Source: Pedobacter endophyticus (GTDB taxonomy: Bacteria; Bacteroidota; Bacteroidia; Sphingobacteriales; Sphingobacteriaceae). Taken from it: a stretch of DNA of 64,000 nt. This document shows, piece by piece, positions 9,421 through 20,200 of this stretch (positions within the stretch are counted from its first letter, which is position 1; each line of letters begins with the position of its first letter). Under the pieces are notes generated by a model. That model was not told where the DNA came from. It saw only the letters and a program-made list of their open reading frames with translations, and did not search any database. The position numbers were made by a program, and so were the translations under genes. The stretch lies in contig NZ_CP064939.1 in NCBI RefSeq assembly GCF_015679185.1, positions 3,100,001-3,164,000 of the forward strand, written 5' to 3'.

Positions 9421-10233
9421 TTAGTAATAAAAAGTGGTGTAATAGGTAAAAGTTGGTGCCGTTGTGCCTGTGGCTCCAATAACGCCGCGTGCATAAATAG
9501 TGTAGGCCCTTCCCTTGGTTAATGTACTGTTAGAAACAGTTGTAAATATCGGAGCCCCCGTTGCAGAGAGCAAATACCAAAGTGGAATTGTAGGCGCAGT
9601 TCCGTTTCCAACGTTCGGAATGGCTACCCACGGTGAGGCTTGTCCATACCCGATATTGGTAATAATTTTAGGGTCTGTTACGGCCGCTCCCTTTACAATA
9701 TCGATGCTTGGAAGCCCATTACAAAGGTTTACAAAGCGAACAAATATTTTTGAAGTATCTAAAGCTGGCCTCACATCCTCTAAAACAAAAGGTGTGCCCA
9801 ATACTTTATTTGTTGCCGAATATTGCCCGGTTGTATAAATGGTATAGTATTTACCAGCTTCTGGCGATACGGTCGTATTGAGTACTTCGAGGTTTTTATC
9901 AACAGTGGCTGTTGGAATTATTTTGGCGGTAAGCTTGTGCGAACCAGGTGCCACGGCCGCGTAGCCAAAATCGGGATATAAACCGTTGTAACCATAACCT
10001 GCATTTTCAACGCCTGATGAGGATAACGCGGAAGAAAATTTTACGCCATCTATATAGTAGTTAACAACGGGACTGCCGGGAGTTAAGTTTAGCACTTTGA
10101 GGTACGTATATTTGGTATCGGCCGGCGCAAGCTTTTCATATTCGGTATTCTCTAATGATTGGTAATCACTTTCTTTGGCACATGATGTAAGCAGCGCCAC
10201 ACAAGCCGTTAGAATATATATTAATTTTTTCAT
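9421..10233 (-). CDS. DUF4397-domain lipoprotein
   Basis: This 270-residue protein has a lipoprotein signal with lipobox LLTSC (Cys18). After it come two DUF4397-like beta-sandwich modules. The first begins YLKVLNLTPGSPVVNYYIDG, the second KIFVRFVNLCNGLPSIDIVKG. These have the V(R)-x-x-N-x-SP-x-x-x-(V/I)-D-(V/I) pattern of the family. The gene starts 19 bp after the SusD-2 stop and is the last gene before the terminator at 9373, so it belongs to the pair 2 operon. It probably sits on the cell surface as an extra substrate-binding partner of SusC/SusD. That role is inferred from position only. Confidence 0.82.
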   Translation of the reverse strand: MKKLIYILTACVALLTSCAKESDYQSLENTEYEKLAPADTKYTYLKVLNLTPGSPVVNYYIDGVKFSSALSSSGVENAGYGYNGLYPDFGYAAVAPGSHKLTAKIIPTATVDKNLEVLNTTVSPEAGKYYTIYTTGQYSATNKVLGTPFVLEDVRPALDTSKIFVRFVNLCNGLPSIDIVKGAAVTDPKIITNIGYGQASPWVAIPNVGNGTAPTIPLWYLLSATGAPIFTTVSNSTLTKGRAYTIYARGVIGATGTTAPTFTYYTTFYY

Positions 10234-10252
10234 ATCAATTTTATTTTAAACG

Positions 10253-11806
10253 TTAAGGTTGAGAGAACCACATTGGAACAGTATGGTAGTCGATTTTATC
10301 GGCACCAATTTTCTTAAGCGCCTCTAAATTCCAGATATATTCTGAATTATACCTTGGGCGGGTCCTTTGTGCGGGTTTGCCTCCGTTATCTGAATAGAAA
10401 GAGGTTGGGAAAAAGTAAGTATTTACATAAGGATTGTTTCCTTTCGCATCGCCGGTAATGTAGTTATACTTGCGCAAATCGGTCCATGTTTCTACAAAAC
10501 CATAGCCATAAAGCGCCAGGTATTTTTGCAACATAATATCTTTCAATGTTAAGGTTGCAGGCGTTTGTTTTACTGATGCGCTACCCATGTAAGCTGTTTT
10601 TTCTGCTGTGGTAATTGCCGTGCCTAAAGCGCTCACAAAATCGATACTTGCCGAAATTCCGTTTAAATATGCGGTATGTGCGGTTTGTAGGTCGCCTTTT
10701 CTAAAAGCGGCCTCAGCTTTTAAAAACTGCATTTCAGAATAAGTCATTATCGGGAAACTGGCTTTATCTTTAAACAAGTACTTACCTGTGTTTGCACCTC
10801 CGCCCGGATTTGCACTACCTAGTGAGCCCCATGGATTTGGAATTTGGTTTTTGTTTGTTACCGTACCAGGATCGCCAACGCCGGGGTTGGTTCCTCTGTA
10901 AACACCGTCTTGGGAAGGGGAGATCATGTTGTTTCTACGCGGATCGATGACGCTTCCGGCAGTTCCGGTTAAATAAGTTCCGTCCAGTAAACCAACGATG
11001 ATTCTTGTTTGGCGGTAAGATGCTAAATTTGATCTTAAGGGACCAAAAAAGTTGGCATCTGCGGAAATGTTGCCATTATTTGGAACCAGGAAGTTATCGG
11101 CATTGCTGGCAAGTGCTTTATCAACATAATCGATCACTTTTTGGGGATCGTAGCTTGCTTTGTTGATTGTACTGCTCGCATTTCTGGCCAATAAACCATA
11201 GTTGAATTTGATCCATTTTGAGGCATCGCCCTGATAAACCAAATCTGCAACAGCCAGTTTTGCCTGGGTACCCGCTCCATCTGTTCTGCTAAAATTGTTG
11301 ATAGATTCGTTTGCGATGCGAACAACCTCTGCATAAACATCTTCCTGCGAATCGTAATCGAACACAAAACGATTTGGCTCAAACGCTTGTTTAACAATAA
11401 TTTCGCCAGTGTAATCGGTGGTAATCTGGAAGCTCCATGCTTTTAAAGATTGTGCAAGGCCAACATAATTCCATTCGGTTTTTTTCTGGCTATCGTCAAT
11501 TATCAGATTGAGGTTTGCCCCTAAACCATAGTAACAAGTTCGCCAAATTTCGCCCATAGCGTCGCTTACCTGTATCCAGCCATGCGTTTCGCCAACGTTT
11601 ACGGCACCTCCAAAATACTGAATTGTACCGCCTAAATACCTGGCATCAAACTGAACGCCACGCTCCATTTGCGCAAACAAAGGTGGAACCAATGTTCTGC
11701 TTTCTGGATTTTGCGGCGTTGCCGGATCTGTATTGATATCGAAATATTTCTTACATCCAGAAAATGATATTGCCAGGGCAAATAATACTATATATATCTT
11801 TTTCAT
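10253..11806 (-). CDS. SusD/RagB-type outer-membrane lipoprotein (pair 2, SusD_2 subtype)
   Basis: This 517-residue lipoprotein has lipobox SFSGC (Cys18), followed by KKYFDINTDPATPQNP, the N-terminal pattern of the SusD_2 subgroup. Characteristic later segments are PIMTYSEMQFLKAEAAFRKGD, a TPR-like helix pair, and LKDIMLQKYLALYGYGFVETW near the C-terminus. It should form the surface lid of the SusC-2 transporter, whose stop is 11 bp upstream. The different SusD subtype from pair 1 indicates that the two systems, although sharing a promoter duplication, handle different substrates or were assembled separately. Confidence 0.92.
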   Translation of the reverse strand: MKKIYIVLFALAISFSGCKKYFDINTDPATPQNPESRTLVPPLFAQMERGVQFDARYLGGTIQYFGGAVNVGETHGWIQVSDAMGEIWRTCYYGLGANLNLIIDDSQKKTEWNYVGLAQSLKAWSFQITTDYTGEIIVKQAFEPNRFVFDYDSQEDVYAEVVRIANESINNFSRTDGAGTQAKLAVADLVYQGDASKWIKFNYGLLARNASSTINKASYDPQKVIDYVDKALASNADNFLVPNNGNISADANFFGPLRSNLASYRQTRIIVGLLDGTYLTGTAGSVIDPRRNNMISPSQDGVYRGTNPGVGDPGTVTNKNQIPNPWGSLGSANPGGGANTGKYLFKDKASFPIMTYSEMQFLKAEAAFRKGDLQTAHTAYLNGISASIDFVSALGTAITTAEKTAYMGSASVKQTPATLTLKDIMLQKYLALYGYGFVETWTDLRKYNYITGDAKGNNPYVNTYFFPTSFYSDNGGKPAQRTRPRYNSEYIWNLEALKKIGADKIDYHTVPMWFSQP

Positions 11807-11817
11807 TGTTTTCTAAA

Positions 11818-14800
11818 TTAAAACCCTACTCTTAAACCAAAATTGAAGCCCATCGGTTGGCCGAAACTACCAAAATCGATGCCCGTACCGCCTGTACCGC
11901 CTGATGCCGCACTTAAACCATTTACTGATGGATCTACCCCTTTATAGTTGGTAAGCAGCAATAAATCGGTTCCTGTAAAAAATACACTGGCGCTTTTAAA
12001 GGTCTTGCTTCTTTCGAACACAGATTTCGGCAGTGTGTAAGCTAAAGTAATGTCCTTCAACCTGATCCAGTTGATGTCTTTCTCGATAAAATCCAGCGTG
12101 TTGAACTGCGAATAATAGGTGGTAGTGATATAAGGTACCACAACAATATTGTTTTGTGTTGGATTTGCACTGTTCTCCAAACCATCTCTTAACACCCCTT
12201 TAATAATACGTGGTGTTTCGCGGTCTAAACTTCTTTTAGACATGCCTCGTGCATATAAATAAAGCTCGGTTGCGTTGTAAATATCTCCGCCTTTGCGGAT
12301 ATCAAAAAGGAACGACAAGTTGAAGTTTTTGTAAGTAAAGCTGTTGATTAAACCTACGCCAAGGTCTGGTGCTGTATCGCCAATTTGTGTCCAATCGGTG
12401 TTTCTGATTGGCAAACCATTACTCGGGCTAATCAGGATATCGCCATTGGCGTTTCTCAAATATTCCATACTGGCAAGGGCCGAAACGGACGAACCTACTA
12501 CATACTGCCTTCTTACGTTATCAAACAACCAGGTATCTGATACATAAAACGTAGTTTGATCGGCTGGTAAAGCAGTAATTTTTCCTCTTGCCCGGGTTAC
12601 GTTGGCTGTAATATCCCAGCTAAAATTCTGGTTTCTGATTGGCGTGCCTTTCAACACCAACTCAAAACCGTGGTTAACCACCTTGCCGCTGTTGATGTAT
12701 TCTAAAATGGCTCCGGTTGCATAACTTAAACGTGGCGCCGTAATTTGACCGTTACTTACCGTTTTGTAGTAAGAGAAGTTTGCTGAAATTCTGTTTTTGA
12801 AAAAGCTTAAATCGATACCCGCTTCTGATGAAGTGGTAAACTCTGCCTCAAGATTCGGGTTACCCAAATTTACATCGACTGCGAAGCCCCCGCCCGTAGT
12901 GGTTTGTGGGACCAAAGATGTTTTGGTGATGTAAGCTTTTCTCGGATCTTTACCCGACTGACCCCACGAAGCTCTCAATTTACCTGATGATAACCAGCTT
13001 AGGTTTTTCATTACAGGAAGATCAGAAAACACAAAACTTAATGATGCTGCCGGATAGAAAAACGTATAATCGTTAATTGGCAATGTCGAAGAAAAATCCT
13101 GACGGCCAGTTAATGTTAAGTACAGTAAATCATCGTAACCTACCTGCGCCTGTCCGAAAGCACCCATTTTGCGTTTTAACACGTTAGCATAAGCTACACG
13201 TTGGGTGGTTGGATCGGTATTATTGAGGCTATAAAATGTTTGCTGATAAAATTTGGTTCCGAATTGAGCAGTGGTTTCGTCAAGATTGTCCGAAATATCG
13301 TAACCAACTACCAACGAAGGCTTGAACTTTCCAAAATCCTTTCTCACGGTTGCCACCAATGATCCGTTTAACAACCTGAAGTTTTCGGTAAAAGTGTTAA
13401 TGCCACCGCCACCATAAGAAGTACCAGAAACGTTGGCGTTGTATGATTGTGGGTGGTAAGCGCCCAAACCTTGCATCGAATACACATCGGCGCCTCCAGT
13501 GGCCTGAAAATTTAACCAGCTGGTAGGCTTATAGCTAATGCCAATATTTGAGATTACACGGTTTACCTTATCCCAATTCGGGTTGTTTTCCATGGCCCAA
13601 AGTGGGTTATCGAGCTCTGCGCTGTAACTTCCGGTAATGGTACGTCTGTCGCCTGTTGCGGTATAATAATTTCTAATGTCATCAATAATCGGCCATGTTA
13701 AAACGCTTAACATCGGGCTACCGGATCCTTTATAGGTTTTGTTCGTTTTAGAAGAAATAAAGTTCATCGACGCATTCATGCTCACCTTATCGCTGATTTT
13801 AGATGTAGCAGAAAGTTTGGTATTTAACGAAGTATAGTCCGTTCCCTTTATCGAGCCATCCTGATCGGTGTAGCTTACGCCAAGCCTCATCGAAAGCTTT
13901 TCGGTTCCACCTTCTACCGAGGCATTGTGCTTTTGTGTCCATCCTGTTCTGTAAAACGCATCAAGATTATCATATCTTGTAAACCGCTCAGGATATTTTG
14001 CGCCAAAATAAGTTCTGGTTCTTACCTCTTCGTCGAAAATTCCACCTGCGCCACCACCATAAACGGTTTGAACTTCTGGAAAACGATATGGAATTTCGGC
14101 TCTGAACGAGTTGTTGTAACTTACGCTTGCAGTACCTGCCTTGGCACGTTTTGTAGTAATAACCACTGCGCCCGATGCACCTTGGGTACCATAAAGCGCT
14201 GTGGCCTCGGGGCCTTTTAAAATAGTTAACGTTTCAATCTCTTCCGGGTTGATATCCATACCACGGTTACCATAATCGTTTGTACGGTTAAAAGTACCCT
14301 GACCTACGAGATTGTATTCGCTAAAAGTATTGTTTGAAATGGGCAAACCATCAATTACGAATAATGGCTGGTTATCTCCATCAAGAGAAACGGCACCACG
14401 AATAATGATCGATGTTGATGCGCCTGGCGTACCACTTGTAGAAGTAATTGTTGCACCAGCAACACGGCCTTGAAGCGCATTAATAAAGTTATCGCGTTGT
14501 GTAGCGGCCAAATCTGATCCTTTTACCGTTTGGGCATCATAACCCAATCCACGGTTCGAACGCTCGATACCGTAACCTGTTATTACTACTTCATCGAGGT
14601 CGCCCGCATCGGCAACTAACGAAACGTTTAACGTGGTGTTTCCGCTTACTGGTCTTTCAATGGTTTTATAACCGATATAAGAAAACTGTAAAATAGATGT
14701 TGGTTGCGCTTTAATGGTATAACTGCCGGTGCCGCTGGTTTGGGCAACTATGGCTGTTCCTTTTACGCGAACTGAAACGCCTGGGATGGGCCCATCAGCT

Positions 14801-14895
14801 GATGTGACCTTACCGGTTACGGTTATTTGCTGCGCTATGGCATGCGCAAGCAATAAAAACGTACCAATAATAGTTAGTAGTAGTTTTTTTTTCAT
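11818..14895 (-). CDS. SusC/RagA-type TonB-dependent transporter (pair 2)
   Basis: This 1025-residue transporter has a signal peptide (FLLLAHAIA, cut near residue 21), a carboxypeptidase-D regulatory-like domain, the SusC box DEVVITGYGIERS near residue 105, the plug with ALQGRVAGATITS and RGAVSLDGDNQPLFVIDGL, and a beta-barrel ending FNFGLRVGF. Its N-terminus (MKKKLLLTIIGTFLLL) and upstream region are paralogous to those of SusC-1, but the barrel differs. It heads the operon SusC-2, SusD-2, DUF4397 and is divergent from the DeoR-type gene at 15149, which makes that regulator the prime candidate for its control. Confidence 0.95.
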   Translation of the reverse strand: MKKKLLLTIIGTFLLLAHAIAQQITVTGKVTSADGPIPGVSVRVKGTAIVAQTSGTGSYTIKAQPTSILQFSYIGYKTIERPVSGNTTLNVSLVADAGDLDEVVITGYGIERSNRGLGYDAQTVKGSDLAATQRDNFINALQGRVAGATITSTSGTPGASTSIIIRGAVSLDGDNQPLFVIDGLPISNNTFSEYNLVGQGTFNRTNDYGNRGMDINPEEIETLTILKGPEATALYGTQGASGAVVITTKRAKAGTASVSYNNSFRAEIPYRFPEVQTVYGGGAGGIFDEEVRTRTYFGAKYPERFTRYDNLDAFYRTGWTQKHNASVEGGTEKLSMRLGVSYTDQDGSIKGTDYTSLNTKLSATSKISDKVSMNASMNFISSKTNKTYKGSGSPMLSVLTWPIIDDIRNYYTATGDRRTITGSYSAELDNPLWAMENNPNWDKVNRVISNIGISYKPTSWLNFQATGGADVYSMQGLGAYHPQSYNANVSGTSYGGGGINTFTENFRLLNGSLVATVRKDFGKFKPSLVVGYDISDNLDETTAQFGTKFYQQTFYSLNNTDPTTQRVAYANVLKRKMGAFGQAQVGYDDLLYLTLTGRQDFSSTLPINDYTFFYPAASLSFVFSDLPVMKNLSWLSSGKLRASWGQSGKDPRKAYITKTSLVPQTTTGGGFAVDVNLGNPNLEAEFTTSSEAGIDLSFFKNRISANFSYYKTVSNGQITAPRLSYATGAILEYINSGKVVNHGFELVLKGTPIRNQNFSWDITANVTRARGKITALPADQTTFYVSDTWLFDNVRRQYVVGSSVSALASMEYLRNANGDILISPSNGLPIRNTDWTQIGDTAPDLGVGLINSFTYKNFNLSFLFDIRKGGDIYNATELYLYARGMSKRSLDRETPRIIKGVLRDGLENSANPTQNNIVVVPYITTTYYSQFNTLDFIEKDINWIRLKDITLAYTLPKSVFERSKTFKSASVFFTGTDLLLLTNYKGVDPSVNGLSAASGGTGGTGIDFGSFGQPMGFNFGLRVGF

Positions 14896-14973
14896 AAACT
14901 GCTTGATTAGGGATGAAATGATTTTAGTTTAGTTGATTATAATTTGTTTGTTTGTTTTCCTTTTTCTAAAAAA

Positions 14974-14989
14974 CACGCATAATCACGCA
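14974..14989 (-). promoter_or_regulatory. Proximal operator-like direct repeats upstream of SusC-2
   Basis: CACGCA at 14974-14979 and 14984-14989, 10 bp apart, in the same relative place as the pair upstream of SusC-1. The 253-bp gap it lies in is a divergent promoter region shared by SusC-2 and the DeoR-type gene. Confidence 0.5.
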
Positions 14990-15077
14990 TTTTTATTAAT
15001 CTTGAGCTAATATCATAATTGTTTTTAAATAAAAAAACAATTTAACAAACTATTTAAGAGTAAGTAACAAAATTTAA

Positions 15078-15102
15078 TTGCAGAAAACCGCACAAACACG
15101 CA
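15078..15102. promoter_or_regulatory. Distal operator-like triple repeat between SusC-2 and deoR-type gene
   Basis: TTGCA, CCGCA and ACGCA start at 15078, 15088 and 15098. The cluster ends 46 bp before the DeoR-type start codon, so binding here could control the regulator itself as well as SusC-2. The matching cluster upstream of SusC-1 (5953-5977) has no regulator gene beside it. Confidence 0.5.
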
Positions 15103-15148
15103 AATATTTAAAAAGATTATTATATTCGTAAAAGCCAAACATCAAACT

Positions 15149-15895
15149 ATGCTCAAAAAAGAACGCCATGATTTTATTATGCGCCAAATAAATTTGCACA
15201 ACCGTGTGTTGACGTCAGATTTGGTTCAACTTTTAACTGTTTCTGAAGATACGATCAGAAGAGACCTGCAAGAGCTTGTTGAAGAAGGTTTACTTTTTAA
15301 AGTGCATGGTGGCGCATTGTCAAAATCGTACCACAGCTCGTTCGACGATAGCACGGTGTATGCCCGGGAGAGCAAAATTGCCATTGCAAAAAAGGCAACT
15401 TCGCTGGTTAAAGATGGCATGGTGGTGCTTATTGGCGGCGGCACAACAATTTTAGAGTTTGTAAAACAGCTTCCGCAAGGAATTGAAGCCACTTTTTTTA
15501 CAATCAGCCCCCTGGTAGCGGTCGAGCTTGCTAAATATAATAATGTAGAAGTGATTTTAATTGGCGGCTTGTTTTCTAAAAACTCGCAAATTACCTACGG
15601 AGGTCACGTTATTAATCAGTTATCAGAAATTAAAGCCGATTTGTGCCTTATGGGCACCAGCGCCATCCATCCGGAAGAAGGGTTAACAGATACAGACTGG
15701 GAAATTAACCAGCTAAAGAAGGCTATGATTGCATGCGCAAAAAACACTGCTGTTTTGTGCATTTCGGAAAAGCTCGATATTAGTTTGAGGTTAAAGGTGT
15801 GTTCAATTGAAAGCATTAGCTTTTTAATTACGGAACTCGATCATGCCGACGAGGCGTTAAGGGGTTATCACGAAAAAGACGTACATATTTTATAA
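15149..15895 (+). CDS. DeoR/GlpR-family transcriptional regulator
   Basis: This 248-residue protein begins with the DeoR winged helix-turn-helix: KKERHDFIMRQINLHNRV at the start and LTVSEDTIRRDLQELVEEG as recognition helix. The C-terminal sugar-phosphate sensor domain (about 75-235) follows, with the IGGGTTILEFVKQLP and CLMGTSAIHPEEGLTD stretches. Family members are usually repressors released by a phosphorylated sugar. It is divergent from SusC-2, convergent with SusD-3 and close to anmK and the NagB fusion, so an amino-sugar phosphate is a reasonable effector guess. Likely operators are the 10-bp-phased ACGCA clusters at 15078-15102 and upstream of both SusC-1 and SusC-2. Confidence 0.93.
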   Translation: MLKKERHDFIMRQINLHNRVLTSDLVQLLTVSEDTIRRDLQELVEEGLLFKVHGGALSKSYHSSFDDSTVYARESKIAIAKKATSLVKDGMVVLIGGGTTILEFVKQLPQGIEATFFTISPLVAVELAKYNNVEVILIGGLFSKNSQITYGGHVINQLSEIKADLCLMGTSAIHPEEGLTDTDWEINQLKKAMIACAKNTAVLCISEKLDISLRLKVCSIESISFLITELDHADEALRGYHEKDVHIL

Positions 15896-15929
15896 CAACA
15901 AAGGCCCAGAAGAACTGGGCCTTTGTTGT
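15895..15929. terminator. Bidirectional terminator between convergent genes
   Basis: A perfect 15-bp stem: ACAACAAAGGCCCAG (15895-15909) pairs with CTGGGCCTTTGTTGT (15915-15929) around a 5-nt loop. It overlaps the last base of the DeoR-type stop and lies 6 bp from the SusD-3 stop, so it serves both strands. Confidence 0.9.
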
Positions 15930-15934
15930 CGCAT

Positions 15935-17236
15935 TTAAAATGCCGGATCGGCTGGCGTATTTGTGTTATTATCTCTTTCTTGGAAAGGATAAGGAAAAAA
16001 GTTCCGCTTACGGTCTGCAATTGGTTGGTTAAATCTCCTCATATCTTCAAGCTTAAGCCCCGACATAAAAAGTTCAATCGATCGATGCTTATAAATTAAA
16101 TCCAACAGTTGTTGCTGGGTATACGTTCCGGTTAAAGCGGGCAATGCTGCCCCAACCCCAAACAGATCATTTGCTGCAGTTTTGGTAACCACTTTGTTTA
16201 GTTCAGCTAACGCATTATTTAAGTCGGGCGTAGCCTGGCGGGCATAGGCCTCGGCTTTAATCAAAGTGATTTCGCCTGGCAAGTAAATTGGAATTTGGGT
16301 GAAGGTTCCTGCTCCAAAACCATTAATACGAACTGTCGTATTAACTACGGTATAAAACGGAATCCTTGCATCGCCAGCATCAGGAACGTTTGCACCAGTT
16401 TGCCCTAAATTTAGGTTTTTGGGCTGAATAACGTTATTTGTTGATGTGGCGATTTCAAAAATTGGGTTTAAATTTAACGCATCATAAGTAAATGCAGATT
16501 TTTTTGTCAAGTCGACACTATTCGCAGCCGTTAAAGCCAGGGCATAGTTACCAGCAAATAACGCGTAGCGAGCTTTCAACGCATTTAACGTATTAGAAAT
16601 ATCAATTCCTCCGGGGATATTGCCCAAAAAAGACGTACTTATTGGATTAGCAGCAATTACGGCCAAAGCGTTATCGATTGTTGCTATCGCCTTGTTGTAA
16701 CCTTCCACTCTGGTAATAAATGAAACATTTTGCCCGATTCCGGCTGGGATTTTCTCCCAATATTCTGATAAATTGCCCAAGGCAAGCGCTTTAAAGATAC
16801 TTGCATGGGCAATTAATCCCGCTGCATAATTTTTATCTGGCAAATTGGCCGCGTTGTTAATCACATTATCGGCATCAAAAATAATTTTATTTGCGCCCGC
16901 CCAAACATTTAATAAGATAGAATTGGTTCCATCAACCTGTACACCGCCAGCTGCCAATCTTTCCTCATTGGTGTTCCCTGTATTTATAGAAATAAGTTCG
17001 TTAGTAGTTAAACCGTTTAAGGTAATTGCGGCATACAATACGCCTGCCCTTGTAGTTGAATAGCTTTTCTGCAAACCAACAGTTACCCCCGTTAAACCTT
17101 TTGCCGAAGTTAATACGTCGTCAGCCGTAGCGGCATTAGGATTTAAGTACTCCTTGTTACAAGCACTCGAAAAAGCAATCGTTGTAAGCAGGAATGCATA
17201 GCCTATATATTTTGATTTTAAATTTTTCATGATCAT
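15935..17236 (-). CDS. SusD/RagB-type outer-membrane lipoprotein (pair 3)
   Basis: This 433-residue protein, short for the family, has lipobox FSSAC (Cys26 from the first Met). Two close Met codons, ATGATCATG, are possible starts and both leave a good signal. Family signs are TPR-like helices, the segment IPIYLPGEITLIKAEAYARQ, and LLDLIYKHRSIELFMSGLKLEDMRR close to the C-terminus, the usual SusD closing motif. It lies 10 bp downstream of SusC-3 and should form its substrate-binding lid. The reduced length suggests a smaller ligand-binding face. Confidence 0.92.
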   Translation of the reverse strand: MIMKNLKSKYIGYAFLLTTIAFSSACNKEYLNPNAATADDVLTSAKGLTGVTVGLQKSYSTTRAGVLYAAITLNGLTTNELISINTGNTNEERLAAGGVQVDGTNSILLNVWAGANKIIFDADNVINNAANLPDKNYAAGLIAHASIFKALALGNLSEYWEKIPAGIGQNVSFITRVEGYNKAIATIDNALAVIAANPISTSFLGNIPGGIDISNTLNALKARYALFAGNYALALTAANSVDLTKKSAFTYDALNLNPIFEIATSTNNVIQPKNLNLGQTGANVPDAGDARIPFYTVVNTTVRINGFGAGTFTQIPIYLPGEITLIKAEAYARQATPDLNNALAELNKVVTKTAANDLFGVGAALPALTGTYTQQQLLDLIYKHRSIELFMSGLKLEDMRRFNQPIADRKRNFFPYPFQERDNNTNTPADPAF

Positions 17237-17246
17237 CTTTTTTAAA

Positions 17247-20200
17247 TTAGAATCTTGCTTGTAAACCCAATGAGAAAGTTCGTGGAATTGGTACCGAACC
17301 GAAATCGATATTTCTTAATATTGTCGATTGACCGCCAGCGTTCAACTCGGGATCGTAACCTTTGTAATTATCCCACGAAACCAGGTTTCTCCCACTTAAA
17401 TTAACCGTTAAGCTTTTAATAAACTTAACCTGCCCTATATTGTAGCTTAAGGAAATTTCCCTCAATTTTACAAAAGATCCATTATCAATACGCCATTCCT
17501 CTACATTGTAAACGCCCGCAACGTAACCTCTGGGCAATTGTCCCAATTGCTCCGCTTCGGCAACCTTCCCGTTACCTACACCTTGGCGGGTTCTCCAATC
17601 GGCGTTCCAAACATCACCACCTTGAACAGCATCCAACTGAATATGCAAACTCAACTTTTTGAACGTAAAATCATTTACAAATGATGCCGTGTAATCAGGG
17701 TTTGGATCGCCAATAACCTTACGCAAAACCGTTCCGGTTGGTTGGCCGCCTGCCCGAAGTGTTTCATAACTCGTAGCCGACGTTTGGTTTCCCCTTTCGG
17801 TTTGAGGGATGCCCTGGGCGTTCAACAGTAAACTCCCATCTGCATTGCGGGCAAAGAAAGTACCGTAAAACACACCTACCGGATAACCATCGGTAATAGA
17901 CACCGGGGCTCCGGCATTTGTCGAAATTAATCTTTGTGCACCAGAGCCTACAACTTTATTTCTATTTTTACTATAAATCAATGTAGAATTCCATGAAAAA
18001 TTTTCCGTTTTAACCGGAACACCTGTAAGCATTAATTCAAGGCCCCTGTTTTTTAATGTTCCGCCAATATTATCCAATAGGCTCGAATAGCCTGTGGTTG
18101 GTGCTGTTACAACAGACAATAAAAAGTCTGTTATGTTTTTGTTGTAATAACTAAATGTTAAGCCCAAGCGATTGTTAAAGAACGCCATATCTGTACCTAT
18201 TTCCAACTCGCGTTGGCGCTCAGGTTTTACATTTGTGTTTGCAAGTATACTTGATGAAGTTAGTGAAGTTTTACTGTTCAACGCACTTGGCAAATAAACA
18301 TTAAAACGATCATAAGCCCGAATGCCCGTTAGATTTCCTGATTGACCATAAGCCGCTCTCAATTTAAAGGCGTTCCACCATGAGGAAACACCAAAATCTT
18401 TCCAATAGTCAGCAGATGATAAAACGTAACTTATGTTAGCCTTTGGATAAAATTGCGTTCTATTATTCTCACCAAACACAGTAGATTGATCTATTCTAAT
18501 AGCACCAGTTACAAATAAATGATCTTTATACTTGAAGTTTTGTTGCAAATAGGCTCCACTAATAGAAAATTCTGAACGATTATCACTATTAGGCAGAACT
18601 GTACTCGCCCCGTTTACCACCTTTACAAACGGCGCTAAGCCACGGCCATTTAACAAACTGTAAAGGTCTTTTTGATATTGATAAGAACCGCCCAATTGCG
18701 TGGTTGAACTTAACAATTCAGAAATTTGTCCGTTGTAAGTGAAGTTTAATTCATTATTAAACAAGGTGGTTGTTGCATTGCCCGCACTGGCATAACCATT
18801 TAAGGATGGATCTAAAGCGGGACCGCCACCATAAAAACCCGTACTTACATTGTAGGCAAAGGGCGGGATATATGTTGTTCCATTTTGGATCGAGTTATCA
18901 ACTCCCATTGTATAATCGATAATCAGATTTTTAGTAGGTGTCAGTTTTAATCCCGTGTTGGCGATGATGCGATTGCCGAATTGACGTTGCTGAATGTCTT
19001 CAATCACCGAAACCGGGTTCACACGGCCACGCTCGCCAACCGCCGTTAGGTTGCCTAACACATCTCTGGCAAAAATATCGTGGAAATTACCCAAAATGGT
19101 TACTGAATTCATAGGCGAAAAGAAAGAGTTACCATCGGGTTTCTCATTTGCATCGCTATGCACATAATTGAAACCAACGGTCAGTTTTGCCCATTTGTTA
19201 ATGGTTTGATCCAAATTGGCTCTGAAGTTCATTCTTTTAAAATCAGTGTTTTTGATAATTCCCTGATTAGAGAAATAACCCGCCGAGGTGTAAAACTTCG
19301 TGTTATCGTTTCCTCCCGAAACTGAAACAGAGTTATCCGTTCCAACCCCCGTTCTAAAAATATAATCTTGATAATTATACCTTGTTACTGGCGTGGTATT
19401 AGTTAAGGTGGGAGATAATACATCTTGAGTTTGTGCTAAAGGCCCATCCGTTGGCCCGCCAAATTTGGTTGGCGATTGGTTCACCTCAATCTGCTTACGT
19501 AATTCGCTTAGGGTTAAGCTGGTATTGAAGCTAACTTGGGGCGCACCCGATTTGCCTCTTTTGGTAAAAATCTGAATAACCCCTGCATTGGCCCTCGACC
19601 CGTAAATTGCGGCGGCGGCGGCACCATTTAACACTTCGATGTGATCAATATCTGAAGGGCTGATATCCACCATTCTATTTTGCCCCAAGTCTCCTACCTG
19701 AACACCGTTATTTATATTGTCATAGTTTCCTGAGGTATTGGTTACTCTAGTAGTAGAATTGTTCACAATTACCCCATCAATAATATACAGAGGTTCTGAT
19801 GACGCGTTAACCGAACTTACCCCCCGTAAACGCACTGAGATTCCGCCAGCCGGATCGCCAGAGTTTTGACTGATTTGAGCCCCTGGAGTCTTTCCCTGCA
19901 ATGAAGCTAAGGCGTTTCCACTTGGTGCTTTATTCAAATCATCGCCCTTAACGGTGCTTACATAACTACCCAGTTGTTTTCGGGTTGTTCCGGCCGATGT
20001 TCCGGTTACAATTACTTCATCTAGTCCTACAGCATCGGTACTTAATGTTGCGTTTGCCTGTACCTGATTACCAGTGCCCAAGGTTATCGTTTTGGTCACG
20101 CTTTTATAACCCACGAAAGAAAATTGAACCTGATAATCTCCGGGGGCCAGATCTACCGAAAACGAATAGCCACCGTTTGGATTGGTGCTGGTTGCGAGGT

